Shown: one piece after another, positions 35,608-43,213 of the stretch | How positions within the stretch are numbered: the stretch's first letter is position 1 | Layout of the letters: every line of letters begins with the position of its first letter | From: Burkholderia sp. Ax-1719 | GTDB lineage: Bacteria > Pseudomonadota > Gammaproteobacteria > Burkholderiales > Burkholderiaceae | Length of the DNA: 51,638 nt | Reading direction: 5' to 3' | NCBI RefSeq assembly: GCF_011753055.1 | Contig: NZ_VWWJ01000040.1 | Span: 1-51,638, forward strand | Made by a program: the position numbers and the translations under genes | The notes under the pieces: model-generated | Database searches by the model: none | What the model saw: the letters and a program-made list of their open reading frames with translations, nothing else | Told to the model about the DNA's origin: nothing

Positions 35608-36069
35608 ATGGGTTTGAGTTACGAAGATCTCGAAGTGGGCAAGGCCTATGAAGTCGGCTCGCACACGTTCGGGCGCGAGGAGATCGTGGAGTTCGCGCAG
35701 AAGTACGATCCGCAGCCGTTCCACCTGAGCGAGGCGGGCGGCGAGGCGTCGATGTTCGGCGCGCTCGTGGCGAGCGGCTGGCATACCTGCTCGACGATGA
35801 TGGGCATGCTGGTGCGCAACTTCTTCAAGGACTCGACTTCGATGGGCTCGCCGGGCATCGACGAGATTCGCTGGATCAAGCCGGTGCGCGTGGGCGATAC
35901 GCTGTCGATGACCAATATCGTCGTGAGCAAGCGTGTCTCGCAGAGCAAGCCTGATCGCGGCATCGTCGAAACGCGCTGGGAAGGGCGTAATCAGGATGGC
36001 GAACTGGTTGTGACGGTCAGCTCGAAAGGCATGTTTGGGTTGCGGCATCCGGGCGCTTCGGGCGCATAA
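35608..36069 (+). CDS. MaoC family (R)-hydratase-like protein 1
   Basis: A 153-residue hot-dog-fold protein, probably hydrating a 2-enoyl-CoA or dehydrating the 3-hydroxyacyl-CoA. The hydratase-2 dyad is present: D34 and H39 in KYDPQPFHLS, then GALVASGWHTCSTMM over the central helix. GGAGA precedes the ATG. It is 43 bases after the dehydrogenase pair and 19 before a second MaoC gene, so it would take the enoyl-CoA product one step further. Confidence 0.87.
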   Translation: MGLSYEDLEVGKAYEVGSHTFGREEIVEFAQKYDPQPFHLSEAGGEASMFGALVASGWHTCSTMMGMLVRNFFKDSTSMGSPGIDEIRWIKPVRVGDTLSMTNIVVSKRVSQSKPDRGIVETRWEGRNQDGELVVTVSSKGMFGLRHPGASGA

Positions 36070-36088
36070 AAAACACGGGAGACACTGC

Positions 36089-36562
36089 ATGAGCGAAGTC
36101 GCTGCAATATCGGAAATTGCCGATCTGGCCGCCTTGCGCGAGCGGGTCGGCGCGGAGCCTTTCGTCAGTCCCTGGCGCGAGGTGAGCGCGGCGAGCGTGC
36201 AGGGTTTCGCCGATGCCACCGGCGACCATCAGTGGATCCACATCGATGCAGAACGCGCGCGCCGCGAGTCGCCTTTTGGCGGCCCGATTGCGCATGGTTT
36301 TCTCACGCTTTCGCTGGTGCCGGTGCTGCTGGCGGGCACCGTGAAAATCCATCAGCGCATGGGCGTGAACTACGGCCTGAACCGCGTGCGTTTCACGTCG
36401 CCGGTGCCGGTGGGCGCGAAGCTGCGCGGGCGCTTCGGCGTGAAGGAAGTGAGCGATGTGGAAGGCGGCGGTGCGCAGGTGGTCTGGAACGTGACGCTGG
36501 AAGTCGAGGGAAGCGAGCGGCCCGTCTGTATCGCCGAGTTTATTTCGCGGCATTACTTCTGA
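36089..36562 (+). CDS. MaoC family (R)-hydratase-like protein 2
   Basis: A 157-residue MaoC/NodN-like hydratase. The catalytic dyad D46 and H51 lies in TGDHQWIHIDAERA, followed by ESPFGGPIAHGFLTLSL, the family signature. ATG 36089 follows GGGAGAC; an upstream frame overlapping MaoC 1 is not conserved. Both MaoC proteins keep their catalytic residues, unlike split heterodimers where one partner is inactive, so they may act on different substrates. It is the last gene of the operon, before the terminator at 36584-36621. Confidence 0.87.
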   Translation: MSEVAAISEIADLAALRERVGAEPFVSPWREVSAASVQGFADATGDHQWIHIDAERARRESPFGGPIAHGFLTLSLVPVLLAGTVKIHQRMGVNYGLNRVRFTSPVPVGAKLRGRFGVKEVSDVEGGGAQVVWNVTLEVEGSERPVCIAEFISRHYF

Positions 36563-36583
36563 TTTCGCGCACGCGCTGCAAGC

Positions 36584-36621
36584 AAAAAGGGCGTCGGTTT
36601 TTCACCGGACGCCCTTTTTTT
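36584..36621 (+). terminator. Terminator between MaoC 2 and the convergent GST gene
   Basis: AAAAAGGGCGTC pairs with GACGCCCTTTTT, then a bulged G and GGT/ACC, loop TTTTC. Seven T residues follow, and a run of A residues on the other side allows termination of the minus-strand gene as well. Confidence 0.9.
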
Positions 36622-36644
36622 ATCGACTTTAAATCAGCGAGCGC

Positions 36645-37361
36645 TTACGCCGCCTTCGAGTCGTGCTTCGCGTACTGCGTCGCACCGAACAGCATTTCCT
36701 TGGCCTTGTCGTCCATCAGCGGCTTGCGCGCGTCCGCGAGCACCTGAACGCCGCGCTGGACTGCCGGGCGTGCGGCAATCGCGTCATGCCAGCGCTTCAC
36801 ATTGGGCAGCGCATCGAGATCGACGCCCTGGTTCTGCCACGAGCGCGTCCACGGGAACGCGGCGATATCGGCGATGGTGTACTCGTTGCCGGCCAGATAT
36901 TCGGTCTTTTCGAGCTGCGTTTCCATCACGTTATAGAGACGCTTCGCTTCGTTCGTGTAGCGGTTCACCGCGTACTCGATCTTTTCCGGCGCGTAGATGC
37001 GGAAGTGGTGCGCCTGGCCGAGCATCGGGCCGAGACCGCCCATCTGGAACATCACCCACTGCAGCACGTCGTAGCGCGCGGCCAGATCTTCGGGCAGGAA
37101 TTTGCCCGTTTTCGCGGCCAGATAGACGAGGATCGCGCCCGACTCGAACAGCGAAAACGGCTTGCCGTCGGCGCGTACGGGGCCTTCGGAATCGGTGATG
37201 GCAGGGATCTTGTTGTTCGGGCTGATGTCGAGGAATTCGGGCTTGAACTGGTCGCCCGCGCCGATATCGACCGGATGCACGCGGTATTCGAGGCCGGTTT
37301 CCTCCAGCATGATGTGGACTTTGTGGCCGTTGGGCGTGGCCCAGCTGTAGACATCAATCAT
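36645..37361 (-). CDS. Glutathione S-transferase family, YfcG/YghU-like disulfide-bond oxidoreductase
   Basis: A 238-residue nu-class GST-like protein close to E. coli YfcG. The thioredoxin-like N-domain has TPNGHKVHIMLEE, the cis-Pro motif ISPNNKIPAI and the glutathione contact SLFESGAILVYLA. The C-domain begins QWVMFQMGGLGPMLGQAHHF, a strong YfcG/YghU signature. In that family the enzymes bind two glutathiones and reduce disulfides rather than conjugate substrates. GAGGAGT lies five bases before the ATG. It is monocistronic, on the strand opposite the MaoC operon. Confidence 0.9.
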   Translation of the reverse strand: MIDVYSWATPNGHKVHIMLEETGLEYRVHPVDIGAGDQFKPEFLDISPNNKIPAITDSEGPVRADGKPFSLFESGAILVYLAAKTGKFLPEDLAARYDVLQWVMFQMGGLGPMLGQAHHFRIYAPEKIEYAVNRYTNEAKRLYNVMETQLEKTEYLAGNEYTIADIAAFPWTRSWQNQGVDLDALPNVKRWHDAIAARPAVQRGVQVLADARKPLMDDKAKEMLFGATQYAKHDSKAA

Positions 37362-37563
37362 CGTGACTCCTCATCGTGTTTTATTCAGCACCAGGGAGGC
37401 GCTGCGTCGAAACGTACCGTCGCGCGCCGGATCTCGCGGACGTTAGCATAGTTCGATGCGCGCCGCTAAAGCCGCGCGAGTGACCTCAATGCCAGCGTGG
37501 AAATCGTCGCGCGGCGAGCGATGGCATCATGTCGGGCAACGTTCACGGAAGGCGATTTCGCCT

Positions 37564-38133
37564 ATGGATGCGATGGTCGATCGAAACGCTTCACCAACCC
37601 CTTTTCTCGCGGATTACACGTTTTACGAGCGGCACGAAGCGGCGGTGGGAGACGCGCCGCCTTCGCGCATCATCGACGCGGTCGCGGCATTCGACATGCG
37701 CGACGATCCGGTGATCGACACGCTGCTGCGCGTGCGCGAATGGCCCGAGCGGCTGCTGGAGCGGCTGGGCGGCAAGCATCACGAGCCGTTCGATCTCACC
37801 GCGTTCACACCGCTTTATCGCGACGATCGGGAGTTGACGTTCGGACTGGCGGGACGGTTCTGGCGGCCCGATTTTGGCCTCATGAAAGTGGCCGATGCCG
37901 ATGCGTTCATCGCGCTCACGCGCAAGGACATCGCGCGGCTCGTGCTGCGTTTTCGCGTGCAGGACGACGCAACGGGCGAAGCGCGCCTGGTGACCGAAAC
38001 CTTCGTCGATTGCCCGTCGTTGGGCACCAAAGTGCTGATGACGCCGTACTGGTTCGCCATTCGCGTGGCGAGTGGCTGGATCCGCAAGCGCACGCTGGCC
38101 GCCGTGGCGAGAGAGCTCGACACGGCGCCATGA
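37564..38133 (+). CDS. Conserved hypothetical protein, possible SRPBCC-like fold
   Basis: A 189-residue protein I do not recognise with certainty. The order of a long beta-rich central part (FTPLYRDDRELTFGLAGRFW, then LVLRFRVQDDATGEARLVTE) and a final helix (TPYWFAIRVASGWIRKRTLA) recalls START/SRPBCC-like proteins of unknown function. It has no signal peptide or membrane segment. I prefer ATG 37564, the first Met before the conserved-looking part. GAAGG lies about 10 bases upstream. It is convergent with the acyl-CoA dehydrogenase ending at 38152, with only 18 bases between. Confidence 0.55.
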   Translation: MDAMVDRNASPTPFLADYTFYERHEAAVGDAPPSRIIDAVAAFDMRDDPVIDTLLRVREWPERLLERLGGKHHEPFDLTAFTPLYRDDRELTFGLAGRFWRPDFGLMKVADADAFIALTRKDIARLVLRFRVQDDATGEARLVTETFVDCPSLGTKVLMTPYWFAIRVASGWIRKRTLAAVARELDTAP

Positions 38134-38151
38134 GCGCGCTTCAAGAACGCG

Positions 38152-39411
38152 TTAAGAGCGCGTGACCGGCATCTCCACGCGCGACGCCGCGCCCGCATCC
38201 ATATAGCGCGAGAGTTCGAGCTTGGCGATGGCGTTGCGGTGCACTTCGTCCGGACCGTCGGCGAAACGCAGCGTGCGCGCCTGCGCGTAGGCGTAGGCCA
38301 GCGGGAAATCGCCGCTCACGCCGCCGCCGCCGTGCACCTGGATCGCCCAGTCCAGCACCTGGCAGGCCATGCTGGGCGCGACCACCTTGATCATCGCGAT
38401 CTCGCCGCGCGCGCCCTTGTTGCCGACGGTGTCCATCATGTACGCGGTCTTGAGCGTGAGCAGACGCGCCTGTTCGATCATGCAGCGCGCCTCGGCGATA
38501 CGTTCCTGGGTGACGGTCTGCTGCGCAATCGTCTTGCCGAAGGCGACGCGCGACAAAGCACGTTTCGACATGAATTCCAGGGCGCGTTCCGCCAGACCGA
38601 TCAGACGCATGCAGTGGTGAATACGGCCCGGCCCGAGACGACCTTGCGCGATCTCGAAACCGCGACCTTCGCCCAGCAGAATGTTCGACGCCGGCACGCG
38701 CACGTTGTCGAGCTTGATCTCCATATGGCCGTGCGGCGCGTCGTCGTAGCCGAACACCGTGAGCGGGCGCTTGACCGTGATGCCGGCGGCGTCGGCGGGC
38801 ACGAGGATCATCGACTGCTGCGCGTGGCGCGGTGCGTCCGGATCGGTCTTGCCCATCACGATATAAATCGCGCAGCGCGGATCGCCCGCGCCCGACGACC
38901 ACCATTTCGTGCCGTTGATGACGTAGTCGTCGCCGTCGCGCTCGATGCGCGTCTGGATGTTGGTGGCGTCCGACGAAGCGACTTCCGGTTCCGTCATCAG
39001 GAACGCCGAGCGGATCTGGCCTTGCAGCAGCGGTTCAAGCCACTGGCGCTTGTGCTCGTCGCTGCCGTAGCGCTCGATGGTTTCCATGTTGCCGGTATCG
39101 GGCGCGCTGCAGTTGAACACTTCGGGCGCCCAGATCACACGGCCCATGATCTCGCACAGCGGCGCGTATTCGAGGTTCGTCAGGCCCGCACCGCGATGCG
39201 ACTCGGGCAGGAACAGATTCCACAGGCCCGCTTCGCGCGCCTTCACCTTCAGTTGCTCGACGATTTCGGTGGCGACCCACGGGTTGCCGTTGGCGCGATT
39301 GCGCTCGACTTCCGCGTGGTAGACGGCTTCGTTCGGATAGATGTGTTCGTCGAAGAACGCGAGCAGTTTCTCGCGCAGCGCCTGCACTTTCGGGGTGTAA
39401 TCGAAATTCAT
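38152..39411 (-). CDS. ACAD10/ACAD11-like acyl-CoA dehydrogenase
   Basis: A 419-residue FAD-dependent acyl-CoA dehydrogenase. N-terminal helices, then LMTEPEVASSDATNIQ (flavin motif, EPxVASSDA type) and NGTKWWSSGAGDPRC. The C-terminal domain has RVAFGKTIAQQ and QVHGGGGVSGDFPLAY, and it ends RFADGPDEVHRNAIAKLEL. ADGPDEVH is the signature I know from ACAD10/ACAD11 and from LvaC of Pseudomonas levulinate catabolism. Asp replaces the usual catalytic Glu there. It is the last gene of the minus-strand operon, 76 bases after the APH-type kinase gene, its fusion partner in ACAD10/11. Confidence 0.88.
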   Translation of the reverse strand: MNFDYTPKVQALREKLLAFFDEHIYPNEAVYHAEVERNRANGNPWVATEIVEQLKVKAREAGLWNLFLPESHRGAGLTNLEYAPLCEIMGRVIWAPEVFNCSAPDTGNMETIERYGSDEHKRQWLEPLLQGQIRSAFLMTEPEVASSDATNIQTRIERDGDDYVINGTKWWSSGAGDPRCAIYIVMGKTDPDAPRHAQQSMILVPADAAGITVKRPLTVFGYDDAPHGHMEIKLDNVRVPASNILLGEGRGFEIAQGRLGPGRIHHCMRLIGLAERALEFMSKRALSRVAFGKTIAQQTVTQERIAEARCMIEQARLLTLKTAYMMDTVGNKGARGEIAMIKVVAPSMACQVLDWAIQVHGGGGVSGDFPLAYAYAQARTLRFADGPDEVHRNAIAKLELSRYMDAGAASRVEMPVTRS

Positions 39412-39487
39412 CCAGGACCTCGCAAATAAAGCGGATTGAGTACGGAATGACGCAACTGCGAAATGAGTGAGCCGATCAGTGAACCGG

Positions 39488-40609
39488 TCAACGAACCTTC
39501 TGCGCGTAGTGCCACGCGAGTTCGGCCATCGGTTTGGCGCGGCGGCCGGCGTCGGCGGCCTGGGCGCTGGCGGCGGTGCCATCGACCACGCGCTTCATGA
39601 TTCCCTGCAGAATGGCCGCGATGCGGAACATGTTGTAGGCGAGATAGAAGTTCCAGTCGCCGTGGATCGTCAGGCCCGTGCGCTCGCAGTAACGGCGCAC
39701 ATATTCCTGCTCGTCCGGAATGCCGAGCGCGGCCCAGTCCAGGCCGCCGATGCCGCGAAACTGCCCCGGATCGACGTGCCACGCCATGCAGTGATACGAA
39801 AAGTCGGCGAGCGGATTGCCAAGCGTAGACAGTTCCCAGTCGAGCACCGCAAGCACGCGCGGTTCGGTGGGGTGGAAAATCAGGTTGTCGAGGCGGAAGT
39901 CGCCGTGGACGATCGAGACGCGCGCGCCGCCTTCTGCGCCTTCATCGGGAACGTGCTTCGGCAGCCACTCGATCAGGCGGTTCATCGCTTCGATCGATTC
40001 GGTTTCCGACGCTTGATATTGACGGCTCCAGCGATCGATCTGGCGCGCGAAGTAATTGCCCGGTTTGCCGTAATCGGCGAGGCCAATGGCGTTCGGATCG
40101 ACGTTATGGAGCGCGGCTATCACGCGGCTCATTTCGTCGTAGATCGCGCCGCGTTCTTCTCGCGACATGCCGGGCAGCGCCTGGTTCCACAGCACGCGGC
40201 CTTCGACGAACTCCATCACATAGAACGCCCGGCCGATCACGGCTTCGTCCTCGCACAGCGCGAGCATCTTCGCGACCGGCACCTCGGTCGCGCCGAGCGC
40301 AGCCATCACGCGGTACTCGCGCTCAATCGCATGCGCCGAGGGCAGCAGCTTCGCCTTCGGGCCGGGCTTGGCGCGCATCACGTAGCTGCGCGAGGGCGTC
40401 ACCAGCTTGAAGGTGGGATTCGACTGGCCGCCTGCGAACTGCTCGACGGTAAGCGGGCCTTCGAAGCCCGCGACGTGCGCCGCAAGCCAGGCGGCGAGCG
40501 CGTCAGTGTCGAAGCGCTGCCGCTCGGCGACGGGGCGCGTGCCCTCGAATGCCGAAAAGTCGGTCGAGCGATCGTTGTTGTTGTCTCCATCCGGGGTGGC
40601 TTGCGCCAT
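39488..40609 (-). CDS. APH-family phosphotransferase (ACAD10/11 kinase domain-like)
   Basis: A 373-residue kinase-fold protein. N-lobe with SNPTFKLVTPSRSYVMRAKP (Lys/nucleotide region). The catalytic loop is HGDFRLDNLIFH, with the base Asp and metal-binding Asn, and the DFG-equivalent is VLDWELSTLGNPLADFSY. These are the aminoglycoside-phosphotransferase motifs, but the extended match is to the N-terminal half of ACAD11 and to LvaA. Those phosphorylate 4-hydroxyacyl-CoA so that the partner dehydrogenase can eliminate phosphate. Antibiotic resistance is not implied. GGAG precedes ATG 40609. Operon order: isomerase, phosphatase, kinase, dehydrogenase. Confidence 0.88.
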   Translation of the reverse strand: MAQATPDGDNNNDRSTDFSAFEGTRPVAERQRFDTDALAAWLAAHVAGFEGPLTVEQFAGGQSNPTFKLVTPSRSYVMRAKPGPKAKLLPSAHAIEREYRVMAALGATEVPVAKMLALCEDEAVIGRAFYVMEFVEGRVLWNQALPGMSREERGAIYDEMSRVIAALHNVDPNAIGLADYGKPGNYFARQIDRWSRQYQASETESIEAMNRLIEWLPKHVPDEGAEGGARVSIVHGDFRLDNLIFHPTEPRVLAVLDWELSTLGNPLADFSYHCMAWHVDPGQFRGIGGLDWAALGIPDEQEYVRRYCERTGLTIHGDWNFYLAYNMFRIAAILQGIMKRVVDGTAASAQAADAGRRAKPMAELAWHYAQKVR

Positions 40610-40643
40610 GGTTGTCTCCGTTCTCCAGTATGGGTTTTCCGCG

Positions 40644-41363
40644 CTAGCGCTGTGGGCGATAGCGCAGATATTGCGCGTACAGCATCTCCATCGTTGTGTT
40701 GCGCACGTCGCGGTGCAGCGGCGTAGGCGGTGCATAGTTGAGCGTGCGCACCACCCAGTCGTGCGGCGCTGCGCCGACGTCGAGCGCATTGATACAGCCC
40801 GTCGTCTGCGCGAGGTGGCCGAAAAACGTGCGCGCGCCTGCCGTGATCGCGTGCGAGAGAATCGCGCGGTTGACGCCGCCGTGCAGGACCAGCAAGGCGG
40901 TGTCCCATGACGGATCGGCGCGCAGCGCAGCCACGGCGGGCAGCACGCGGTCGAGCAGTTCGCCGATCGATTCGCCGCCGAGAAAACGCGTGTCTTCCGG
41001 CACGACGCCGTCGAAGGCGCGCAGGAATGCGTCCTCGACATCGGCGGGTGGAATGTCGGCGAGACGCCCGCCGCGAATCTCCTGCCACGCCGGTTGCTCT
41101 TCCAGCGCGATCTTCTGGCCGGTGGCGGCGAGTACGCGCTGCGCCGTTTCGACCGTGCGCCGCAAGCCGCTCACGATCACGCGGTCGAAGCGCACGCCTT
41201 GCTGCGCAAACGCCTGGCCTGCTGCGCTGGCTTGCGCCTGGCCGGTTTCGTTGAGCGGCACGGTGTCGGGATCGATCGCGCGGCCGCTGTCGTCGAAGTA
41301 GGTGACGTCGCCGTGGCGCATCAGATAGAGGCGGCGGCGCGTTGGCATCTGGAAGTCGCTCAT
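40644..41363 (-). CDS. Histidine phosphatase family protein
   Basis: A 239-residue branch-1 histidine phosphatase. The phospho-accepting His is in LYLMRHGDVTY (residues about 12-22). The second His lies in LLVLHGGVNRAIL, and SGLRRTVETAQ supplies the conserved arginine. It has no signal peptide, so it is cytoplasmic. It lies 18 bases after the isomerase gene and 34 before the kinase gene. A phosphatase between a kinase and a phosphate-eliminating dehydrogenase could clear dead-end phospho-intermediates. This is inference; the family is broad and the substrate unknown. Confidence 0.88.
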   Translation of the reverse strand: MSDFQMPTRRRLYLMRHGDVTYFDDSGRAIDPDTVPLNETGQAQASAAGQAFAQQGVRFDRVIVSGLRRTVETAQRVLAATGQKIALEEQPAWQEIRGGRLADIPPADVEDAFLRAFDGVVPEDTRFLGGESIGELLDRVLPAVAALRADPSWDTALLVLHGGVNRAILSHAITAGARTFFGHLAQTTGCINALDVGAAPHDWVVRTLNYAPPTPLHRDVRNTTMEMLYAQYLRYRPQR

Positions 41364-41381
41364 GGTCTCGTTATCGCTTGC

Positions 41382-42173
41382 TCATCGCTTATAGACCGGC
41401 GCGCGTTTTTCGAGAAACGCGGTGATGCCTTCGAGACCGTCGCGATGATGCAGCGAACTCACGAAGCTTTCGCGTTCGTCGACCAGTTGCGCGTCGAGCG
41501 TCTGCAACGGCGCGGCATTCGTCAGCGTCTTGATGCGCGCGGCGGAATTCGGCGAGATTTTTGCGAGTTCGTCGGCCCATTCGAGCGCCGCGTCGAGCGC
41601 GCTGTGCGGCTTGACCACGCGGTTCACCACGCCCAGATCGGCCAGACGCGGCGCGCCGATCGGCTTGCCTTCGAGCATCACTTCGAAGGCGAGGGCGCGC
41701 GGCAACGCCCGCGAGAGGAACCACGAGCCGCCGCCGTCGGGCGTGAGGCCCACGCGCGAATAGGCCATGACGAACTTGGCGTCTTCTGCTGCGACCAGCA
41801 GATCGGCGGCCAGCGCGAGCGAGAAGCCCGCGCCCGCCGCTGCGCCTTCGACGGCCGCGATCACGATCTTGCTCGACTGGCGCATCGCTGTGGCCCAGTG
41901 CGCGAGCATGTCGATGCTGGCGGCCTGCACCGACGGATCCTTGGCGCGGTTTTCCAGCAGACGGTTCAGATTGCCGCCCGCGCAGAAGAAGTTGTCGGCG
42001 CCGGTGAGGACGATGGCGCGCAGCGACTCGTCACGCTCGGCGGCATCGAAGGCTTCGATCGCGGCGGCGTACATGTCGGGATGCAGCGCGTTGCGCGCGC
42101 CGGGATTCGACAGCGTGAGCACGAGCGTCGATTCGTGGTTCTGCGGGCGGCTGGTACGGAGTTCGGCGCTCAT
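41382..42173 (-). CDS. Enoyl-CoA hydratase/isomerase family protein (PaaG-type active site)
   Basis: A 263-residue crotonase-fold enzyme. The oxyanion-hole segments are FFCAGGNLNRL and VEGAAAGAGFSLALAADL. The active-site helix reads FVMAYSRVGLTPDGGGSWFL, with Asp in place of the second crotonase Glu and no Glu at the first position. This is the arrangement of PaaG-type isomerases rather than classical hydratases. A delta3-delta2-enoyl-CoA isomerase role would suit the elimination chemistry proposed for this operon. It is the first gene of the operon. GAGG is seven bases before the ATG, and the promoter lies at 42340-42368. Confidence 0.87.
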   Translation of the reverse strand: MSAELRTSRPQNHESTLVLTLSNPGARNALHPDMYAAAIEAFDAAERDESLRAIVLTGADNFFCAGGNLNRLLENRAKDPSVQAASIDMLAHWATAMRQSSKIVIAAVEGAAAGAGFSLALAADLLVAAEDAKFVMAYSRVGLTPDGGGSWFLSRALPRALAFEVMLEGKPIGAPRLADLGVVNRVVKPHSALDAALEWADELAKISPNSAARIKTLTNAAPLQTLDAQLVDERESFVSSLHHRDGLEGITAFLEKRAPVYKR

Positions 42174-42339
42174 TGCGATGCCTCGTTCGAAAGCGGATGC
42201 TCGGGAGACGTATCCATAACGGATGCGGGCTTGCCTTTTGCCGCGATCCTGGCGAAGGTGACGGCGCAGCGCACGCCGCCCGATGTCTCAATGTTGGAAT
42301 GATGTGAATTCATTGGAAGCGTGGCTCCATGATTGGCCT

Positions 42340-42368
42340 AGAATAGCACGGTCGTACATTTTTATGAA
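42340..42368 (-). promoter_or_regulatory. Promoter with candidate operator, isomerase-kinase-dehydrogenase operon
   Basis: On the minus strand, TTCATA (42368-42363), a 17-base spacer and TATTCT (42345-42340), with TG one base before the -10 (extended). The spacer contains ACGACCGT (42355-42348), identical to the core of the operator at 32627-32638. The leader to ATG 42173 would be about 160 nt. On the plus strand the same segment shows TAGAAT but no -35. Confidence 0.5.
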
Positions 42369-42448
42369 AAAGGTTCTGCGTTTTGCGCCGTTGCTGCGGG
42401 TTCACCCGAAGCCGGCACGCAGGCCGTCGCTCCCAGGAGGAAACGAGG

Positions 42449-43090
42449 ATGATCAAGCTGCATGGTTTTTCGCTGTCGAACTACTACAACAAGGTCAAGC
42501 TCGTGCTGCTCGAGCACGGTATCGAGTTCGAGGAAGTGACGGCGAAGCTGCCACTCGCCGAAGCGCAACTCGCCGAATCGGTCACGGGCAAGGTGCCGTT
42601 CCTCGAAACGGAACAGGGCTTCCTGTGCGAGTCGGAAGTGATCGTCGAATACCTGGCGGCGCGTTTTCCGGACAAGCACATTTTCTCCGCCGATCTCTGG
42701 CAGGCCGCCAAGGAGCGCGAGCTGATCACGGTGATCGACACGCATCTGGAACTGGCCGTGCGCGAGCTTTATGCGGAAGCGTTCTTCGGCGGCAAGGTGA
42801 GCGACGACATCAAGAAGAGCGTGGAGAAGCGCGTGGAGCGCTATCTCGGCAGCCTCAAGCGGCTGGTGAATTTCGCGCCCTATGTGCGTGGCGCGCAGTT
42901 CAGCATCGCCGATGCGGCGGCTTACGCGAGTCTGCCGCTCGTCGGCATGGCGACGCAGAAGATCTACGGCCGTGACATGCTCGCCGAGGCTGGCGTCGAC
43001 TGGAAGGCGTATCTGAAGGTGATGGGCGAGCGTGCGTCGGTGCAGCGCGTGAACGCCGACCGCAAGGCGTATATGGAAGCGGCGGCCTGA
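42449..43090 (+). CDS. Glutathione S-transferase family protein
   Basis: A 213-residue cytosolic GST. The N-terminal thioredoxin-like domain has LHGFSLSNYYNKVKLVLLEH (active Ser/Tyr region), TGKVPFLET with the cis-Pro, and CESEVIVEYLAARFPD (glutathione-binding Glu-Ser). The C-terminal helical domain includes YVRGAQFSIADAAAYASL, the capping-box Asp motif. AGGAGG at 42435-42440 fixes the start. The gene is divergent from the isomerase-kinase operon and ends before a long inverted repeat at 43125-43184. The class and substrate are not determinable. Confidence 0.9.
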   Translation: MIKLHGFSLSNYYNKVKLVLLEHGIEFEEVTAKLPLAEAQLAESVTGKVPFLETEQGFLCESEVIVEYLAARFPDKHIFSADLWQAAKERELITVIDTHLELAVRELYAEAFFGGKVSDDIKKSVEKRVERYLGSLKRLVNFAPYVRGAQFSIADAAAYASLPLVGMATQKIYGRDMLAEAGVDWKAYLKVMGERASVQRVNADRKAYMEAAA

Positions 43091-43124
43091 TTGATGGCCT
43101 GCGCGGTGACTTGATCGATGCACT

Positions 43125-43184
43125 GAAGCCCCGCGCGATGCTCGTGAACGACTGGACGTTCGCGGACGCATCGAGCGGGGCTTC
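43125..43184. repeat. 60-base near-continuous inverted repeat between convergent genes
   Basis: GAAGCCCCGC (43125-43134) pairs with GCGGGGCTTC (43175-43184). After a 2x2 internal loop, GATGC pairs with GCATC, then TCGTGAACG with CGTTCGCGG (wobbles) around ACTGGA. Roughly 24 of 30 positions pair. No T tract follows on either strand, so it is not a standard intrinsic terminator. It nevertheless sits exactly between the GST and aminotransferase genes. Confidence 0.75.
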
Positions 43185-43213
43185 GTGCGGGGTTTCGTTC
43201 GGATGCGCCGCGC

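Noticed and set aside
39488..40609. Aminoglycoside resistance gene (APH fold).
   Set aside because: The context is acyl-CoA catabolism beside an ACAD10/11-like dehydrogenase, and the motif pattern fits the LvaA/ACAD11 kinase domain. Nothing suggests antibiotic modification.
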